Under the pieces are notes generated by a model. The model ran no database searches. It saw only the letters and a list, made by a program, of their open reading frames with translations, and had not been told where the DNA came from. Positions 8,217 to 14,788 of a stretch of DNA of 64,000 bases are shown in pieces; within the stretch, counting starts at the first letter, position 1, and the number at the start of each line of letters is the position of its first letter. Source of the DNA: Candidatus Saccharimonadota bacterium (lineage in GTDB: Bacteria > Patescibacteriota > Saccharimonadia > Saccharimonadales > Saccharimonadaceae); the NCBI GenBank assembly GCA_900555265.1, contig UNSL01000003.1:1-64000 (forward strand), given 5' to 3'. The translations under genes were made by a program, and so were the position numbers.

Positions 8217-8432
8217 ATGGTACAAGTAACACGTAAAGATCAGAAGGAAGCGAACGAAAATATCATTCGTCGTTTCAACCGCAGGGTTTTGCAAAGCGGT
8301 GTTTTGGCTCGCGCTAAGAGCGTTATGCGTTTTGAAAAACCAATTTCAAAGACCGAGCGTCGTAAAAAAGCTATTATTCGCCGCGAGCGACGAGCTGAAA
8401 AAACGGCAAAAATGCGCCTAGGGGTGCGTTAA
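8217..8432 (+). CDS. rpsU: 30S ribosomal protein bS21
   Basis: A 71-residue, very basic protein with the S21 pattern: VTRKDQKEANENIIRRFNRRVLQSGVL, followed by an Arg/Lys-rich helix ending RRERRAEKTAKMR. It sits at the platform near the anti-Shine-Dalgarno end of 16S rRNA. Its own gene appears to lack a Shine-Dalgarno leader, which is notable because S21 influences SD-dependent initiation. The stop overlaps the next start (TAATG). Confidence 0.92.
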   Translation: MVQVTRKDQKEANENIIRRFNRRVLQSGVLARAKSVMRFEKPISKTERRKKAIIRRERRAEKTAKMRLGVR

Positions 8433-8890
8433 TGTCTGCGCTAAAAGAGCGCATTACTAGTGGAATGAAAGCCGCTCTATTGAGCGGCGATCGTTTTCGT
8501 GGTGATGTTTTGCGTAATCTAAAGGCAGCAATCTTAAACGAAGAAGTTTCTTTGAGTAAGCGAGAAGACGGCTTGGATGATGCTGAAATTGAAAAAGTCG
8601 TTGCTCGAGAAGTGAAAAAGCGCGTCGAAAGTGCGGATTTATATCGAAAGAACGACCGTGCGGAGTTGGCAGAACCTGAAGAGAAAGAAGCGGAAATTTT
8701 ACGAGAATTTTTGCCAGAGCAACTTGGCGAGGCGGAAATCTCGAAGATTGTAGAAGAAGTTATTGCGGGTATGGACGATGTTTCAATTCAGAAAATGGGA
8801 CAAGTTATTGGCGCGGTAAAAAGTAAGGCTGGCAATGCTGCGGATGGCGCGTTGGTGGCAAAAATTGTTAAAGAAAAACTCACAAAATAG
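8432..8890 (+). CDS. GatB/YqeY domain protein
   Basis: A 152-aa protein matching the YqeY family: an N-terminal helical part with KAALLSGDRFRGDVLRNLKAAI and KKRVESADLY, then a C-terminal domain like the tail of the GatB amidotransferase subunit (EAEILREFLPEQLGEAEI, KMGQVIGAVK). YqeY proteins often sit beside rpsU, as here. They are thought to contact tRNA, but no reaction is established. The start overlaps the rpsU stop (TAATG), so synthesis is coupled to S21. Confidence 0.9.
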   Translation: MSALKERITSGMKAALLSGDRFRGDVLRNLKAAILNEEVSLSKREDGLDDAEIEKVVAREVKKRVESADLYRKNDRAELAEPEEKEAEILREFLPEQLGEAEISKIVEEVIAGMDDVSIQKMGQVIGAVKSKAGNAADGALVAKIVKEKLTK

Positions 8891-8899
8891 GAGGAAAAA

Positions 8900-9457
8900 A
8901 TGATTGTATTTTTTGGGCCGGCGGGTGCTGGTAAAAGTGTGCAGGGTCAGATTTTAGCGGCACGACACGGTTGGCGTTGGCTAAGTGCTGGGCAACTATT
9001 GCGCGACACTCATGACGGCGAATTGATTCATCGTATGCAATCTGGCGAACTAGTGCCGATGGAAACTATCAACGGTTTGATGGGCGAGGCTCTTAATAAA
9101 GCTAAGGATATTAATGGTGTAATTTTGGACGGCTATCCAAGGCAATTAGAGCAGGCTAAATGGCTAATTGAGTCGCGTTCACATCACGGAAAAGATGTTA
9201 AGTTGGTGATTGTACTGGAAGTTCCGCGTGACGAAATTCTGGAGCGTTTGAGGGTTCGCGGTCGAGTTGACGACATGCCTGAAGCAATTGACAAACGACT
9301 CAGTATTTATCGAGGTGAAATTTACCCGATGTTGAATTATTTGAATGACAATGGTGTTCCAATTGTACATATGAGCGGCGTCGGAACTGTCGGGCAAGTT
9401 CATGATGAAATTGAGAAAGAATTGGTTAGTCGCGGCATCGTTGAGGGTGTAAAATGA
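8900..9457 (+). CDS. adk: Adenylate kinase
   Basis: Interconverts ATP+AMP and 2 ADP. The P-loop GPAGAGKSVQG is at residues 6-16, the AMP-binding region includes SAGQLLR, and ILDGYPRQLEQA is the family signature DGFPR. The LID is short: RLRVRGRVDDMPEAIDKRL runs directly on without the usual 30-residue zinc or beta insertion, so this is a short-type enzyme (185 aa). Ribosome site aggagg lies seven bases before ATG. It overlaps map by four bases (ATGA). The adk-map order is kept from the classic ribosomal-protein operon although the ribosomal genes are absent here. Confidence 0.92.
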   Translation: MIVFFGPAGAGKSVQGQILAARHGWRWLSAGQLLRDTHDGELIHRMQSGELVPMETINGLMGEALNKAKDINGVILDGYPRQLEQAKWLIESRSHHGKDVKLVIVLEVPRDEILERLRVRGRVDDMPEAIDKRLSIYRGEIYPMLNYLNDNGVPIVHMSGVGTVGQVHDEIEKELVSRGIVEGVK

Positions 9458-10221
9458 GTCGATTGATCACTGGAGAAAAAACGCCGCAACAGATGAAAGA
9501 TATGCGCGAGTGCGGTAAAATGCTTGCGACAATTTATGATGAATTGAAAAAATCTGTAACGGCTGGAATGAGTGAATTGGACGCTAATGATTTTGTAGCC
9601 AAGCGAATTAAAGACTTTGGCGCAGAGGCGACTTATCTTACGGACGAAGTGAAATTCCCGGGAGTAATTTGTATATCGACGAACGAGCAATTGGTGCATT
9701 CTTTCCCGACCGAATATGTTTTTGAAAAGGGCGACGTGGTCAGTTTCGATTTGGTAATTGGCTATCGTGGAATGAAAACGGATAGTGCTTTTACTATGGT
9801 TGTTGATGAAGAACCTAAGGGCGCGAAGAAACATTTATTGCATGCAACTGAACAGAGTTTATATGCTGGAATTGACGCGATAACTGGCGATGGAACGCGA
9901 GTTGGTGATATTTCAGCGGGAGTGGAAGCTGTACTGAAGAAGGCTAAACTTGGTATAATTCGTGAACTAGTTGGTCATGGAGTGGGGCTGAGTATGCATA
10001 TGGAGCCAGAAATTCCGAATTACGGCAGGCGAGGAGCTGGTCCGATGTTGCATGCTGGCGATACAATTGCAATTGAACCGATGGCGAGCTTGGGCGGTGA
10101 GAAAATTATCACCGACAGTGACGGCTGGACGATTAGTATGAAAGACGGCAGCCTGGGCGCGCATTTTGAACATACAGTATTGATTACCGAAACTGGCGCT
10201 GAGATTCTGACAAAGCTTTAA
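9454..10221 (+). CDS. map: Methionine aminopeptidase, type I
   Basis: Removes the initiator Met after deformylation. The 255 residues follow the family closely: TPQQMKDMRECGKMLA at the start, the first metal ligands in VVSFDLVIGYRGMKTDSAFT, the catalytic His in ELVGHGVGLSMHMEPEIPNYG, and the last Glu ligands in IAIEPMA and FEHTVLIT. The canonical D.G of the first ligand site appears as DLVIGYRGMKTD. The start overlaps the adk stop (ATGA). It completes N-terminal processing together with def and fmt earlier in the window. Confidence 0.94.
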   Translation: MSRLITGEKTPQQMKDMRECGKMLATIYDELKKSVTAGMSELDANDFVAKRIKDFGAEATYLTDEVKFPGVICISTNEQLVHSFPTEYVFEKGDVVSFDLVIGYRGMKTDSAFTMVVDEEPKGAKKHLLHATEQSLYAGIDAITGDGTRVGDISAGVEAVLKKAKLGIIRELVGHGVGLSMHMEPEIPNYGRRGAGPMLHAGDTIAIEPMASLGGEKIITDSDGWTISMKDGSLGAHFEHTVLITETGAEILTKL

Positions 10222-10224
10222 TTA

Positions 10225-10851
10225 TTAATCTGAATCCAGCGATTCGTTATCGAAATCTATCTCGGCAACTATATATCGGGGACGGGTGGCAAGATCGCCG
10301 CCACCCCATCCGCCGGCATAACTCGTTATGCCATGCTCGGCTTGCCAATCTAGATATGTTTTTTCACTGCATCTTAAATCGTCCATCTTTTTGCGCATCT
10401 GTTTTTGCTCGATTCCGTCATTATATACTTCAATGTAGAAAAATACTTTATTTTTGCCACACTCTCTGTATCCAATATTATTTTTTAGCGAAGTGTCCTT
10501 TGTTGGGCCATTTTTTAGGGTATTTAATAAGTTGTCTGGAAGGTAATTAGCCTGATGCATAGCGCGACCAATACCGCCGCCGTCAAACACTCTTACGCCT
10601 GAATCAGTATATCCTCCACCAGGACTATCATAGAATCCAAGCGGTTTATAATTTCTTAAAGGAACTTTATTTCCACCGGCTACGTATGATTTAAAAGCAG
10701 TTTCGACTTGATGTAATGTCTCTTTTGCAGCCGCGTCATACGCGTTCTCTCTGAACTTAGAATATGATATAGTGGCAATTCCCGTAAGAATACCGATAAC
10801 GCAAATACCTATAATAAGCTCGACAAGAGTAAAACCGTTTATGTTTTTCAT
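10225..10851 (-). CDS. Type IV pilin-like protein
   Basis: Begins MKNING then FTLVELIIGICVIGIL: the class III/type IV prepilin signal, cut after Gly6 with Phe7 methylated in typical pilins and Glu at +5. A globular domain of about 170 residues follows. It has glycine-rich loops and two cysteines (YRECGKNKV, DLRCSEKTY) that may form the usual C-terminal disulfide loop. Length 208 aa. The start at 10851 is preceded by TGC-TACAAT ending nine bases away; longer readings would run past this promoter. No assembly genes are adjacent, so it may be one of several scattered pilins. Type IV pili are used by Saccharibacteria for motility and host contact (known for the group). Confidence 0.85.
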   Translation of the reverse strand: MKNINGFTLVELIIGICVIGILTGIATISYSKFRENAYDAAAKETLHQVETAFKSYVAGGNKVPLRNYKPLGFYDSPGGGYTDSGVRVFDGGGIGRAMHQANYLPDNLLNTLKNGPTKDTSLKNNIGYRECGKNKVFFYIEVYNDGIEQKQMRKKMDDLRCSEKTYLDWQAEHGITSYAGGWGGGDLATRPRYIVAEIDFDNESLDSD

Positions 10852-10860
10852 TGTGAGGAT

Positions 10861-10869
10861 ATTGTAGCA
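10861..10869 (-). promoter_or_regulatory. Extended -10 promoter of the pilin gene
   Basis: The minus strand reads TGC-TACAAT, ending nine bases before the ATG at 10851, with no ribosome site between. Probably leaderless. Confidence 0.5.
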
Positions 10870-10902
10870 GAAATATTTTTTGGCAGCAACAAGGTAATTC
10901 GC

Positions 10903-10932
10903 TTGCCAAATTATAGACATAACCTGTATAAT
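10903..10932 (+). promoter_or_regulatory. Promoter of ftsA
   Basis: TTGCCA, an 18-base spacer, TATAAT. The -10 ends seven bases before the ftsA ATG, so transcription should begin at the start codon. Confidence 0.7.
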
Positions 10933-10939
10933 AGAGCTT

Positions 10940-12166
10940 ATGCAGGAGCAATCTCGATATGTGGTAGGAATTGATATTGGCACGAAAAACGTGCGCTGTG
11001 TCGTTGGTTATATTGACGCAGAAAATGGTGCGCCAAAAATTGTTGGCGTCGGTGAAGCGCCGAATAGCGGAATGCGAAAGGGAACTGTAACGAATTTGAG
11101 TGGCCCAGCTGAGGCTATTGATAAGGCTTTGGAGCCAGCCGAACGAATGAGCGGTCATCAGATTAACGCAGCTACGTTGAGCATTAACGGATCTCATTTA
11201 TTAAGCACGAAAGCCGACGGAATGATTACCGTTGGAACTGTTAATAATGAAGTTACTCATGATGATATATTGAGGCTGGAGGAAGTTGCTACAACTGGAA
11301 AAGTGCCGCAGAATAGAGAGATTTTAGATATTATTGCGCACGCGTATAGGCTGGATGGTCAGGATAATATTAAAGATCCAATTGGTATGACTGGCGCGCG
11401 TCTGGAAATTAGGGCTAATGTTGTGTCTGGTTTGGTTCCGCACATTACTAATTTACAGAAGTCGGCGGAAATGGCTAAGGTTGAGGCTGTATCTGTTGTT
11501 CCGTCGGTTTTGGCGGCAGCCCAATCCGTCCTTACGGAAAGTCAGCGTGAAAATGGCGTTGCGGTGATTGATTTTGGTGCAGCAACTACAGGAATTGCTA
11601 TCTACGAAGAGGGCGATTTGCAACATTTGGCGGTTATTCCAATGGGTGGTCAGAACGTAACGAACGATTTGGCTATTGGTCTTAGGACGGATCCGGAAAT
11701 TGCGGAAGTTGTGAAATTGGCGCATGCGAGATTTGGCGGTGAGACTTTGGGTGAAGTTGAAACGAAGGTTGAAAAGCAGACGTATAAGTTTAACCAAGAA
11801 GAAATTGACGAGATTGTTCAAGCGCGATATGAAGAGATTTTTGAAGCAATTGCTAAAGAACTGAAGCGAGCTGGACGATTAGGAAAACTGCCGAGCGGCG
11901 TTGTGCTGGTTGGTGGTGCGGCGAAAGTCAAGGGTATGGTAGAGTTTACGAAAGATCAATTGAGCGTGGCGGCACGCTTGGGCGTCCCGGCTGGCTATAG
12001 CGGAGTTAGCGATGAAGTGAAAGGCGCGGAGTTTTCGGCTGCGGTTGGTCTGATGTTGATCGACTCTATGGGCATCTCGCAACAGGTAAAACCGATAGTT
12101 GGCGCAAATGATGTCACTAAAAAAGCTGGCGGTTTACTTAAAAATATTTTCGCTAGATTTAAATAA
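10940..12166 (+). CDS. ftsA: Cell division protein FtsA
   Basis: Actin-like protein that tethers FtsZ to the membrane. It begins YVVGIDIGTKNVRCVVG (phosphate 1 loop). The 1C (SHS2-like) domain follows at about residues 85-165, then VAVIDFGAATTGIAIYEEG (phosphate 2) and VVLVGGAAKVKGM (adenosine motif). The last residues, KKAGGLLKNIFARFK, form the basic amphipathic membrane helix. Length 408 aa is normal. It is followed by ftsZ after 37 bases. Confidence 0.95.
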   Translation: MQEQSRYVVGIDIGTKNVRCVVGYIDAENGAPKIVGVGEAPNSGMRKGTVTNLSGPAEAIDKALEPAERMSGHQINAATLSINGSHLLSTKADGMITVGTVNNEVTHDDILRLEEVATTGKVPQNREILDIIAHAYRLDGQDNIKDPIGMTGARLEIRANVVSGLVPHITNLQKSAEMAKVEAVSVVPSVLAAAQSVLTESQRENGVAVIDFGAATTGIAIYEEGDLQHLAVIPMGGQNVTNDLAIGLRTDPEIAEVVKLAHARFGGETLGEVETKVEKQTYKFNQEEIDEIVQARYEEIFEAIAKELKRAGRLGKLPSGVVLVGGAAKVKGMVEFTKDQLSVAARLGVPAGYSGVSDEVKGAEFSAAVGLMLIDSMGISQQVKPIVGANDVTKKAGGLLKNIFARFK

Positions 12167-12203
12167 ATGATATACTTTATGTAAGGATTAAGAGAGGGAA
12201 TAT

Positions 12204-13397
12204 ATGCCGCAAATACAACCAAGTGAAGTTCAAACATTTGCCAGCATAAAAGTCGTCGGTGTCGGCGGCGCTGGTGGTTCAGCTATTAACCGAATGAAAG
12301 ACGCTGGTCTAACTGGCGTTCAATTTATTGCTATGAATACGGACGCTCAGGCGCTGCACAATTCGAAGGCTGACATAAAGATTCATCTTGGTCGTGACGC
12401 AACTAATGGTTTGGGTGCTGGTGCCGACCCTACTGTCGGCGAGGCCGCAGCTAATGAATCTCGTGACGAGATTAGGGAAGCGCTAGAAGGCGCGGACATG
12501 GTATTTGTGACAATTGGTGCTGGTGGCGGAACTGGTTCTGGTGCTGGCTATGTTGTGGCAGAAGTGGCACGCGAGCTTGGTATTTTGGTAGTTGGCGTGG
12601 CAACTCGACCGTTTAGTTTTGAAGGCGAAAAGCGCCGAGTTAACGCGGATTGGGCAATTTCTCACTTGGGACGCGAGGTTGATACCTTGATTACGATTCC
12701 AAATGACAGATTATTGCAAACGATTGATCGCCGAACGCCGCTACTAGAAACATTTAAGATTGCTGACGATGTTTTAAGGCAGGGCGTTCAGGGTATTTCT
12801 GAACTGATTACTGAGCATGGTTTGATTAACCTTGACTTTGCTGACGTTAAGGCGATTATGAGTAATGCCGGTTCAGCTTTGATGGGAATCGGGCGAGCGA
12901 GCGGCGATGACCGAGCGGTTCAGGCGGCGCAACAAGCTATTGAAAGTCCGCTAATTGAGGTGTCGATTGATGGTGCCAAGGGTGTATTGTTCAATGTAAC
13001 TGGCGGCTACGATATGAGTATGGCGGAAATTCAGGAAGCTGCAGAAATTATTACTAGCGCTGTTAGTCCAAATGCCAACATTATTTTTGGTGCGACTTTG
13101 AAGCCGGAAATGGAAGACGAGCTGGTTATTACGGTGATTGCGACAGGATTTGATAGCGATACATTCCGCCAGCAGGAAGTTAGCTTGACTGTGGGCGACG
13201 ATACAAAGCCTTCCGAAACAGAAGTTGATGACGAAATGGTTAAAAATATTGACCTAGAGTTGGACAAGGAAGAATCTGCCGAAAGTTTTGCAGCTGAGCC
13301 AGAGACTAATATTTGGGAAAATCCAACCGTTGAAGCTGACGATGATGAGGATGATACGCCGGCATTTCTGAGGCGACGAAAGAAGAACAAGGAGTAG
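12204..13397 (+). CDS. ftsZ: Cell division GTPase FtsZ
   Basis: Tubulin homologue that forms the division ring. Visible are IKVVGVGGAGGSAINRM, the tubulin signature GAGGGTGSGAG at about residue 106, NADWAISHLG and NAGSALMGIG. The acidic linker (about 330-385) ends in the conserved C-terminal peptide TPAFLRRR, which binds FtsA. Length 397 aa. It has a gagagggaa ribosome site and a nearby TGA-TATACT -10 box (12168-12176), so it can be expressed separately from ftsA. Confidence 0.97.
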   Translation: MPQIQPSEVQTFASIKVVGVGGAGGSAINRMKDAGLTGVQFIAMNTDAQALHNSKADIKIHLGRDATNGLGAGADPTVGEAAANESRDEIREALEGADMVFVTIGAGGGTGSGAGYVVAEVARELGILVVGVATRPFSFEGEKRRVNADWAISHLGREVDTLITIPNDRLLQTIDRRTPLLETFKIADDVLRQGVQGISELITEHGLINLDFADVKAIMSNAGSALMGIGRASGDDRAVQAAQQAIESPLIEVSIDGAKGVLFNVTGGYDMSMAEIQEAAEIITSAVSPNANIIFGATLKPEMEDELVITVIATGFDSDTFRQQEVSLTVGDDTKPSETEVDDEMVKNIDLELDKEESAESFAAEPETNIWENPTVEADDDEDDTPAFLRRRKKNKE

Positions 13398-13402
13398 ATA
13401 AA

Positions 13403-13858
13403 ATGGTGTTTAATATCGGCAATAGTCGCGTTATTGAATCACGCGAAGTTTCTGATGGTGCCGCAATTCGACGTCGCAGAGAAACTCCAGATGGCAAGCG
13501 ATTTACTACGTATGAGCGAGTTGAAAAACCGAATCTAGCGGTGATAAAGAAAAATGGTGATCGTGAGCTGTTTGACCGAGTGAAATTGGCGAATTCGACG
13601 CGCCGTTCGGTCGGAAAATTCTTTAAGTCTGACGAGGAAGTCGATAATATCATTACGGCGGTTGAAGACTCTTTATATGCGTTGGGCGAATCGGAAGTTA
13701 CGTCAAAACAGATTGGTGATCAAGTTTTGGACGAGTTAGAAAAGCGCAATGAAGTGGCGTATGTTCGTTTTGCTAGTGTTTTTTACGAGTTTAAGACGCT
13801 GGATGATTTTGTGGAGATTTTAGCGAAGCGACGCAGTAAGGGTGAGCGGGAATTGTAA
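13403..13858 (+). CDS. nrdR: NrdR-type repressor lacking the zinc ribbon
   Basis: NrdR senses ATP/dATP and represses ribonucleotide reductase genes. The ATP-cone part is well kept: AIRRRRETPDGKRFTTYERVEKPNLAVIKKNG, then QIGDQVLDELEKRNEVAYVRFASVFYEF. The N-terminal zinc finger is not: where family members read CPxC and ECxxC, this protein has FNIGNSRVIESR and ETPDG, so all four cysteines are absent. The RRRR and RFTTYE elements that flank the finger remain. Length 151 aa is typical. The start is only five bases after ftsZ, and no in-frame upstream start would restore cysteines. Its DNA-binding mode is therefore uncertain. Confidence 0.85.
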   Translation: MVFNIGNSRVIESREVSDGAAIRRRRETPDGKRFTTYERVEKPNLAVIKKNGDRELFDRVKLANSTRRSVGKFFKSDEEVDNIITAVEDSLYALGESEVTSKQIGDQVLDELEKRNEVAYVRFASVFYEFKTLDDFVEILAKRRSKGEREL

Positions 13859-14115
13859 TGCGAGTAATTGTGATTTATCGTTCGGAAAGCGATTATGCGC
13901 GTCAAGTCTCAGACTTTTTGCGTGATTTTAGCCGACAAACTGGTCAGGTTTTAGAGGAAATGAGTCCTGATTCTGCAGAAGGTAATAATTTTTGCGAAGT
14001 GTATGATATTGTGGAATATCCAACAATTATCGCGCTGAGTGACAGTGGTCAATTGCAGAACCTTTGGCGTGGCTTGCCACTACCAACAATTAGCGAAGTG
14101 AGTTTTTATGTTTAG
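13858..14115 (+). CDS. Thioredoxin-fold protein without CxxC (85 aa)
   Basis: A short protein with thioredoxin-fold layout: strand MRVIVIYRSES, helix YARQVSDFLRDF, then YDIVEYPTIIALSDSGQLQNLWRG, where YPT carries the cis-proline typical of the fold. The active-site CxxC is missing; the only cysteine is in NNFCEVYD. No signal peptide. It starts on the nrdR stop (TAATG) and overlaps the VKOR gene by eight bases, so the three are tightly coupled. A role as a non-catalytic partner of the VKOR is possible but unproven. Confidence 0.7.
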   Translation: MRVIVIYRSESDYARQVSDFLRDFSRQTGQVLEEMSPDSAEGNNFCEVYDIVEYPTIIALSDSGQLQNLWRGLPLPTISEVSFYV

Positions 14116-14716
14116 TAAAATCAGAAACTGGCTATTTCACGAAGATTTGAAAATGCAAAATTTGGCGGCGTTTATAATGCTTGTCGGTAGTGGGCTAGGA
14201 CTATTGGCATCATTTGTGTTGTCTATTGAATCTCTAGAATTAGCAAAAAACTCTCACGCTGTATTAAGTTGCGATTTTAGCTCGGCTCTGAGCTGTTCGG
14301 CGGTGGCGAATCATTGGTCGGCGGCTATTTTAGGATTTCCAAACAGTTTCATCGGCGTGATGACTTTGCCCGTTATGGTGACAATTGCAGTAGCGTTGTT
14401 GGCGGGAGCGAAGTTTCCAAAGTGGTTTATGCAGGCAGCCCAAGTTGGTGTTATTATCGGAATGATATTTACTATTTGGATGTTTTATATGAGCTACGTC
14501 GAAATTGGCGTGCTTTGTCCGTGGTGTTTGACCTTAGATCTTGGAATGCTGATGATTATGTTCGGTTTGACGCGCTATAATGTTCTACAGAAAAATATCT
14601 CTTGTCGATATATGCAGAAGATCGTTGGTGGTGGATATGATGTGCTTGTCATGGTGTCGCTGATTGTCGCGGTAATTGTCGCGATAATCGCCAAATTCGG
14701 CAGCCAATTGTTCTAA
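14108..14716 (+). CDS. Vitamin K epoxide reductase (VKOR) family protein
   Basis: A quinone-linked membrane enzyme that makes disulfides, replacing DsbB in many bacteria. Five or so hydrophobic helices are visible across 202 residues. The loop cysteines C55 and C63 lie in SCDFSSALSCSAVA, with the family Asn/Ser in FPNSFIG. The catalytic CPWC is at residues 137-140 (VLCPWCLT). No fused thioredoxin domain; the preceding gene encodes a thioredoxin fold without CxxC. Next downstream is a secreted protein with seven cysteine pairs, a plausible client. Confidence 0.9.
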   Translation: MFSKIRNWLFHEDLKMQNLAAFIMLVGSGLGLLASFVLSIESLELAKNSHAVLSCDFSSALSCSAVANHWSAAILGFPNSFIGVMTLPVMVTIAVALLAGAKFPKWFMQAAQVGVIIGMIFTIWMFYMSYVEIGVLCPWCLTLDLGMLMIMFGLTRYNVLQKNISCRYMQKIVGGGYDVLVMVSLIVAVIVAIIAKFGSQLF

Positions 14717-14722
14717 TTTTGC

Positions 14723-14752
14723 TTGCTTTATGCAAAGTGCTTATGGTATATT
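14723..14752 (+). promoter_or_regulatory. Promoter before the RCC1 protein
   Basis: TTGCTT, an 18-base spacer, TATATT. A start near 14759 would give a 30-base leader before the ATG at 14789. That leader has no clear Shine-Dalgarno sequence. Confidence 0.45.
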
Positions 14753-14788
14753 TATGATGTATATTTATGCTCAATTCATACCACCACT

